A program made the position numbers and the translations under genes. A stretch of 34,014 nucleotides of DNA from Gemmatimonadaceae bacterium (GTDB lineage: Bacteria; Gemmatimonadota; Gemmatimonadetes; Gemmatimonadales; Gemmatimonadaceae): the NCBI GenBank assembly GCA_013361335.1, contig JABFYH010000118.1, positions 1 through 34,014 of the forward strand. The letters are read 5' to 3'. Below, piece by piece: positions 33,286 through 34,014 of this stretch. The notes beneath the pieces were generated by a model that was given only the letters and a program-made list of their open reading frames with translations, was not told the DNA's origin and did not search any database. Each line of letters begins with the position of its first letter. The first letter of the stretch is position 1.

Positions 33286-33875
33286 TCGAGGTGGAGCTCA
33301 AGTGCGTCGTCGACGATGCCGCGCGACGTCGCGCGGCGATCGAGGCGGCCGGTGCCACGCTTACTTTCGCCGGACACCTCACGGATCGGCGCTACGACAC
33401 CCCCGACCATGCGCTCGCGGCGCGCGATCACGTGCTGCGCGTGCGCGAGTACGGCCGCGCCGGCGAACGGCGCGCGGAGCTCGACTGGAAAGGGCCCACG
33501 CAGTACGAGGGCGGATACAAGGTGCGTGAGGAGGTGGACGTGCCCGTCACCGAGCCGGACGCGCTCACCACCGTTCTCGATCGCCTCGGCTACGTCGTCA
33601 CGGTCGCCATCGACCGCGAGATCGCGCAGTACGATCTCGACGGCGCCATGATCCGCTTCGAGCGCTATCCGCGCATGGACGATCTCGTCGAGGTCGAGGG
33701 GACGCCCGAGCAGATCGAGCGCGCCATCGCGGCACTCGGGCTGCCGCGCGCGGGCTTCACGGCCGAGCGGCTTCCCGACTTCGTTCGCCGGTACGAGGCG
33801 CGGACCGGAAACGTCGCGGCGCTGTGCGATGCGGAGCTCCGCGGCGACGTGCGCTACGACCCGTCGAATGCCTGA
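33282..33875 (+). CDS. CYTH-domain protein (class IV adenylate cyclase/thiamine triphosphatase family)
   Basis: 197 aa, a single CYTH tunnel-fold domain. The opening MIEVELK gives the ExExK signature (E3, E5, K7); further basic strand residues are visible in VLRVREYG and AELDWKGP, and acidic strand residues in VREEVDV and LVEVEGT, which line the triphosphate tunnel. Members hydrolyse inorganic or thiamine triphosphate, or make cAMP; the specificity cannot be read from sequence alone. Coupled by ATGA to the HAD phosphatase, which supports a role in small phosphate metabolism. It overlaps the next gene by 8 bases. Confidence 0.92.
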   Translation: MIEVELKCVVDDAARRRAAIEAAGATLTFAGHLTDRRYDTPDHALAARDHVLRVREYGRAGERRAELDWKGPTQYEGGYKVREEVDVPVTEPDALTTVLDRLGYVVTVAIDREIAQYDLDGAMIRFERYPRMDDLVEVEGTPEQIERAIAALGLPRAGFTAERLPDFVRRYEARTGNVAALCDAELRGDVRYDPSNA

Positions 33876-34014
33876 GCCGCTGCTGCTGCCGGAGCTGGCC
33901 CGCTCGCTCCGCAGCTTCGGCGCCCCGCGCGACGCGGCCGGCGACGCGGCGCACGAGGCGATCTTCGCGCCGCTGCTCGAGGCACGCGCGCGAGCGGAGC
34001 TCGGCGACGTGGAA
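33868..34014 (+). CDS. Partial gene, 5' end only, unknown
   Basis: 49 codons are visible, from ATG 33868, open to the window end and overlapping the CYTH stop by 8 bases. The sequence begins MPEPLLLPELARSLRSFG and is Ala/Arg/Leu-rich. It is probably a real gene because of the overlap and continuous frame, but no family can be named. Confidence 0.55.
   Translation, partial: MPEPLLLPELARSLRSFGAPRDAAGDAAHEAIFAPLLEARARAELGDVE

Overview
The window is very GC-rich, densely packed chromosomal DNA from a bacterium with an outer membrane (an Omp85 assembly factor beside a TamB-like protein, lipoproteins, periplasmic HtrA). GC content, gene style and content (Ser/Thr kinase with FHA partner, DUF3597, Ku/LigD, DoxX/YCII) fit Gemmatimonadota best. 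That placement is an inference; there is no rRNA or other marker gene here. I see no tRNA, CRISPR, phage or transposase gene.

Layout. (1) 1-5027, minus strand: a five-gene operon reading leftwards, with a peptide-type ABC substrate-binding lipoprotein, an OppB/DppB-like permease, a MazG-like pyrophosphohydrolase, a membrane-anchored FHA protein and a Ser/Thr protein kinase cut by the window edge. (2) 5192-18585, plus strand: nine head-to-tail genes with almost no spacing: a small membrane protein, a TamA/BamA-like Omp85 protein, TamB-like protein, a diacylglycerol/lipid kinase, a hybrid histidine kinase, an NtrC-type regulator without a recognisable GAFTGA loop, a four-CxxC mini-protein, a P1-family peptidase and an SH3-NlpC/P60 peptidase. 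The unit looks devoted to the cell envelope and peptide turnover. (3) 18589-20762: a small TonB-C-like lipoprotein (minus), a TRIC/UPF0126 channel, and a DoxX-YCII pair. (4) 20763-29210: a DNA-repair block. LigD (minus) and Ku plus DUF72 (plus) are divergent; further on a UvrD-type helicase with an inserted DEDDh exonuclease domain is translationally overlapped by an alpha/beta hydrolase gene (minus). (5) 29272-34014: HtrA/DegP protease, a zinc-ribbon membrane protein, DUF3597 and a DUF6941-like protein on minus; then HAD phosphatase, CYTH phosphatase and the start of another gene on plus.

The most notable signals are: the UvrD helicase carrying a complete DnaQ-like exonuclease between its motifs IV and V; a 124-bp palindromic repeat element translated in frame inside the linker of LigD; the sigma54-type activator that has lost GAFTGA; a shared TA(G/C)CTT hexamer 5-6 nt before the start codon of three genes without Shine-Dalgarno sequences, suggesting leaderless transcripts; and several perfect or near-perfect dyads, one of which buries the start codon of the helicase gene.
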